DNA from: Anaerobacillus isosaccharinicus
GTDB lineage: Bacteria; Bacillota; Bacilli; Bacillales; Anaerobacillaceae
DNA: 64,000 bases
Direction: 5' to 3'
Assembly (NCBI RefSeq): GCF_001866075.3
Contig: NZ_CP063356.1
Coordinates: 248,001-312,000, forward strand
A program made the translations under genes and the position numbers. How positions within the stretch are numbered: the first letter of the stretch is position 1; the number at the start of each line of letters is the position of its first letter. Below are positions 63,114-64,000 of this stretch, piece by piece. The notes below the pieces were generated by a model, which was not told the DNA's origin, searched no databases, and saw only the letters and a list, made by a program, of their open reading frames with translations.

Positions 63114-64000
63114 TTACAGTATTCCAAAGGCCCCTAACAATTGCTGCTGCAATTCTTTAACCGTTTTCAAAGCTTTGATCAACGCTTCTTTATCTCTTGA
63201 TTTAAGATGGGTAAACGTAATTTTCGATGAGCTTTTTTCCCCACGCTGATACTTCGCCCATGCTTGGGTTACCCTTATCCCTAAAATAACTTCAAAAGCA
63301 TCTCTTAATTCTTCGGCAAACGCATCATTAAAAACACCCAAGCGAACTAGTGCTGTAATCCGATCTGAAGGCGTTCCCTCAACAACGCCATGCAATGTTG
63401 ATAACGTTTGCAAGCAATGGTGTAGCGGAAACAATGCGTCTATCTTAATATCAATGGAATTTTTCTCTAAACGAAACATCGCACGAATTGGATGATCTAA
63501 ATTAGGAACAGGCCGCTCCTTTTCTAATTCAGTAAGACGATATAGAATCGTTCCTGATTTTTTAACATGACTTGTAACCATATCTTTAAACCGATCGTTT
63601 AACACCTCATCACCATAAAGCAATCGAAACGAAAAGAAGTTTTGGACTAATAGTAAGTTTTCATTTGTTGCCCGTAATGCCCACCCTTTTAGCCGATCTC
63701 TCCACTTATAAATAGACCCCCGCCAAGTTTCTTCATTAGACATCATTTTTCCGATACATCTCACATAACCTGCTTGTTCTAGAAAAACAACAATTTCTTC
63801 ACCTAATTTTTCAAAATAATGATTTATTTCCTCATCATCTGCACCATTATCAAAAACTAGAAAATGATCTTGATCTGTCAATAAAAACTGCTCGCCCCTA
63901 CCACCACTGCCCATCTGATACCAACAAAATGATACAGGCGGCTTTCCTAAACCTTTTTTTTCTACTGACTTTACTGCAAGATCAATACAATGCTTGACTA
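63114..64000 (-). CDS. DUF294-type nucleotidyltransferase protein (partial, N-terminus outside window)
   Basis: C-terminal 295 or so residues; the frame is open through the window's right edge (…VSFCWYQMGSGGRGEQ). MGSGGRGEQFLLTDQDHFLVF is the GlnD-like nucleotidyltransferase motif (G-S-x10-D-x-D type) of DUF294, followed by the DUF294_C helical domain. Such proteins usually have cAMP-binding-like or CBS domains N-terminally, which would lie outside. They are thought to be signal-transducing nucleotidyltransferases; the target is unknown. Confidence 0.87.
   Translation of the reverse strand, partial: VKHCIDLAVKSVEKKGLGKPPVSFCWYQMGSGGRGEQFLLTDQDHFLVFDNGADDEEINHYFEKLGEEIVVFLEQAGYVRCIGKMMSNEETWRGSIYKWRDRLKGWALRATNENLLLVQNFFSFRLLYGDEVLNDRFKDMVTSHVKKSGTILYRLTELEKERPVPNLDHPIRAMFRLEKNSIDIKIDALFPLHHCLQTLSTLHGVVEGTPSDRITALVRLGVFNDAFAEELRDAFEVILGIRVTQAWAKYQRGEKSSSKITFTHLKSRDKEALIKALKTVKELQQQLLGAFGIL

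Noticed and set aside
1-64000. Prophage, integron, tRNA or rRNA genes
   Set aside because: No phage structural genes, integrase, cloverleaf-like or rRNA-like sequence was noticed in reading the window.

Overview
The window reads as chromosome of a low-GC, endospore-forming member of the Bacillaceae. The evidence is a GerA-type germinant receptor operon, an alpha/beta-type small acid-soluble spore protein, two YjcZ-type micropeptides, YhaL, YheC/YheD-type coat-associated ATP-grasp proteins, Hpr/ScoC, and Bacillus-like synteny (ecsABC, hit, yhaH, hpr, yhaI, prsA, yhaL, yhaM, yhaN, yhaO, yhzD, yhaX, yheA, yheB, yheC/D, then bmrCD). I saw no tRNA, rRNA, prophage or CRISPR array.

Layout. 1-3.9 kb: ger operon on the minus strand (small membrane protein, GerB, GerC, GerA; GerA runs off the left edge). 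4-9.5 kb: class A PBP, CcdA, M20 amidohydrolase, EcsC. 9.5-15.1 kb: an IS element (called IS-A here) placed exactly between ecsC and ecsB, then ecsB, ecsA and an acyl-CoA synthetase. 15.4-19.3 kb: hit, serC, yhaH, hpr, yhaI. 19.5-23.1 kb: two tandem copies of a second IS (IS-B). 23.2-26.3 kb: micropeptides, prsA, yhaL, yhaM. 26.4-28.5 kb: a CssRS-like two-component system. 28.5-34.7 kb: yhaN split by a second IS-A copy, then yhaO. 34.9-35.5 kb: a 51-bp minisatellite. 35.5-39.1 kb: Gly/Tyr-rich protein, yhzD, HAD phosphatase, yheA, yheB. 39.3-44.3 kb: four consecutive YheC/YheD-type ATP-grasp genes. 44.5-47.1 kb: Cd/Zn P-type ATPase and its CadC/ArsR-type repressor. 47.1-49.8 kb: small protein, CdaR/PucR-type regulator, MsmX ATPase, zinc-ribbon protein. 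49.9-54.2 kb: SASP, a frameshifted HemAT, and a CcdA-like gene split by a third IS (IS-C). 54.4-60.4 kb: pirin, NAD(P)-binding protein, and bmrCD with an attenuator-like leader. 60.6-64 kb: class D sortase with its surface substrate, a DnaQ-like exonuclease and a DUF294 nucleotidyltransferase cut by the right edge.

Main observations. (1) The Cd/Zn ATPase frame is broken by one TGA lying exactly at the first Cys of the CxxC metal-binding motif, and a hairpin with bacterial SECIS geometry follows it. This makes it a selenoprotein candidate, with a nonsense mutation as the alternative. (2) Upstream of bmrCD there is a 24-codon leader peptide with a strong RBS, then an intrinsic terminator whose 5' arm can pair instead with the end of the leader ORF. 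(3) Three IS insertions can be reversed in silico from exact target duplications (TTAA, GCTA, ATTCCAAGC); two of them break genes (yhaN and a ccdA-like gene). (4) IS-B copies sit head to tail sharing one 8-bp target duplication, and each carries a ~150-bp foldable region. (5) A family of intergenic elements is made of heptamer arrays (TAGAATG-like) with inverted arrays at the other end. (6) The 51-bp minisatellite has a 204-bp higher-order period.

Functional themes are sporulation and germination (ger, SASP, YhaL, YheC/D, Hpr), secretion and envelope quality control (PrsA, Ecs, CssRS, sortase D, PBP), metal and drug export (Cd/Zn ATPase, BmrCD), and genome plasticity driven by IS elements.
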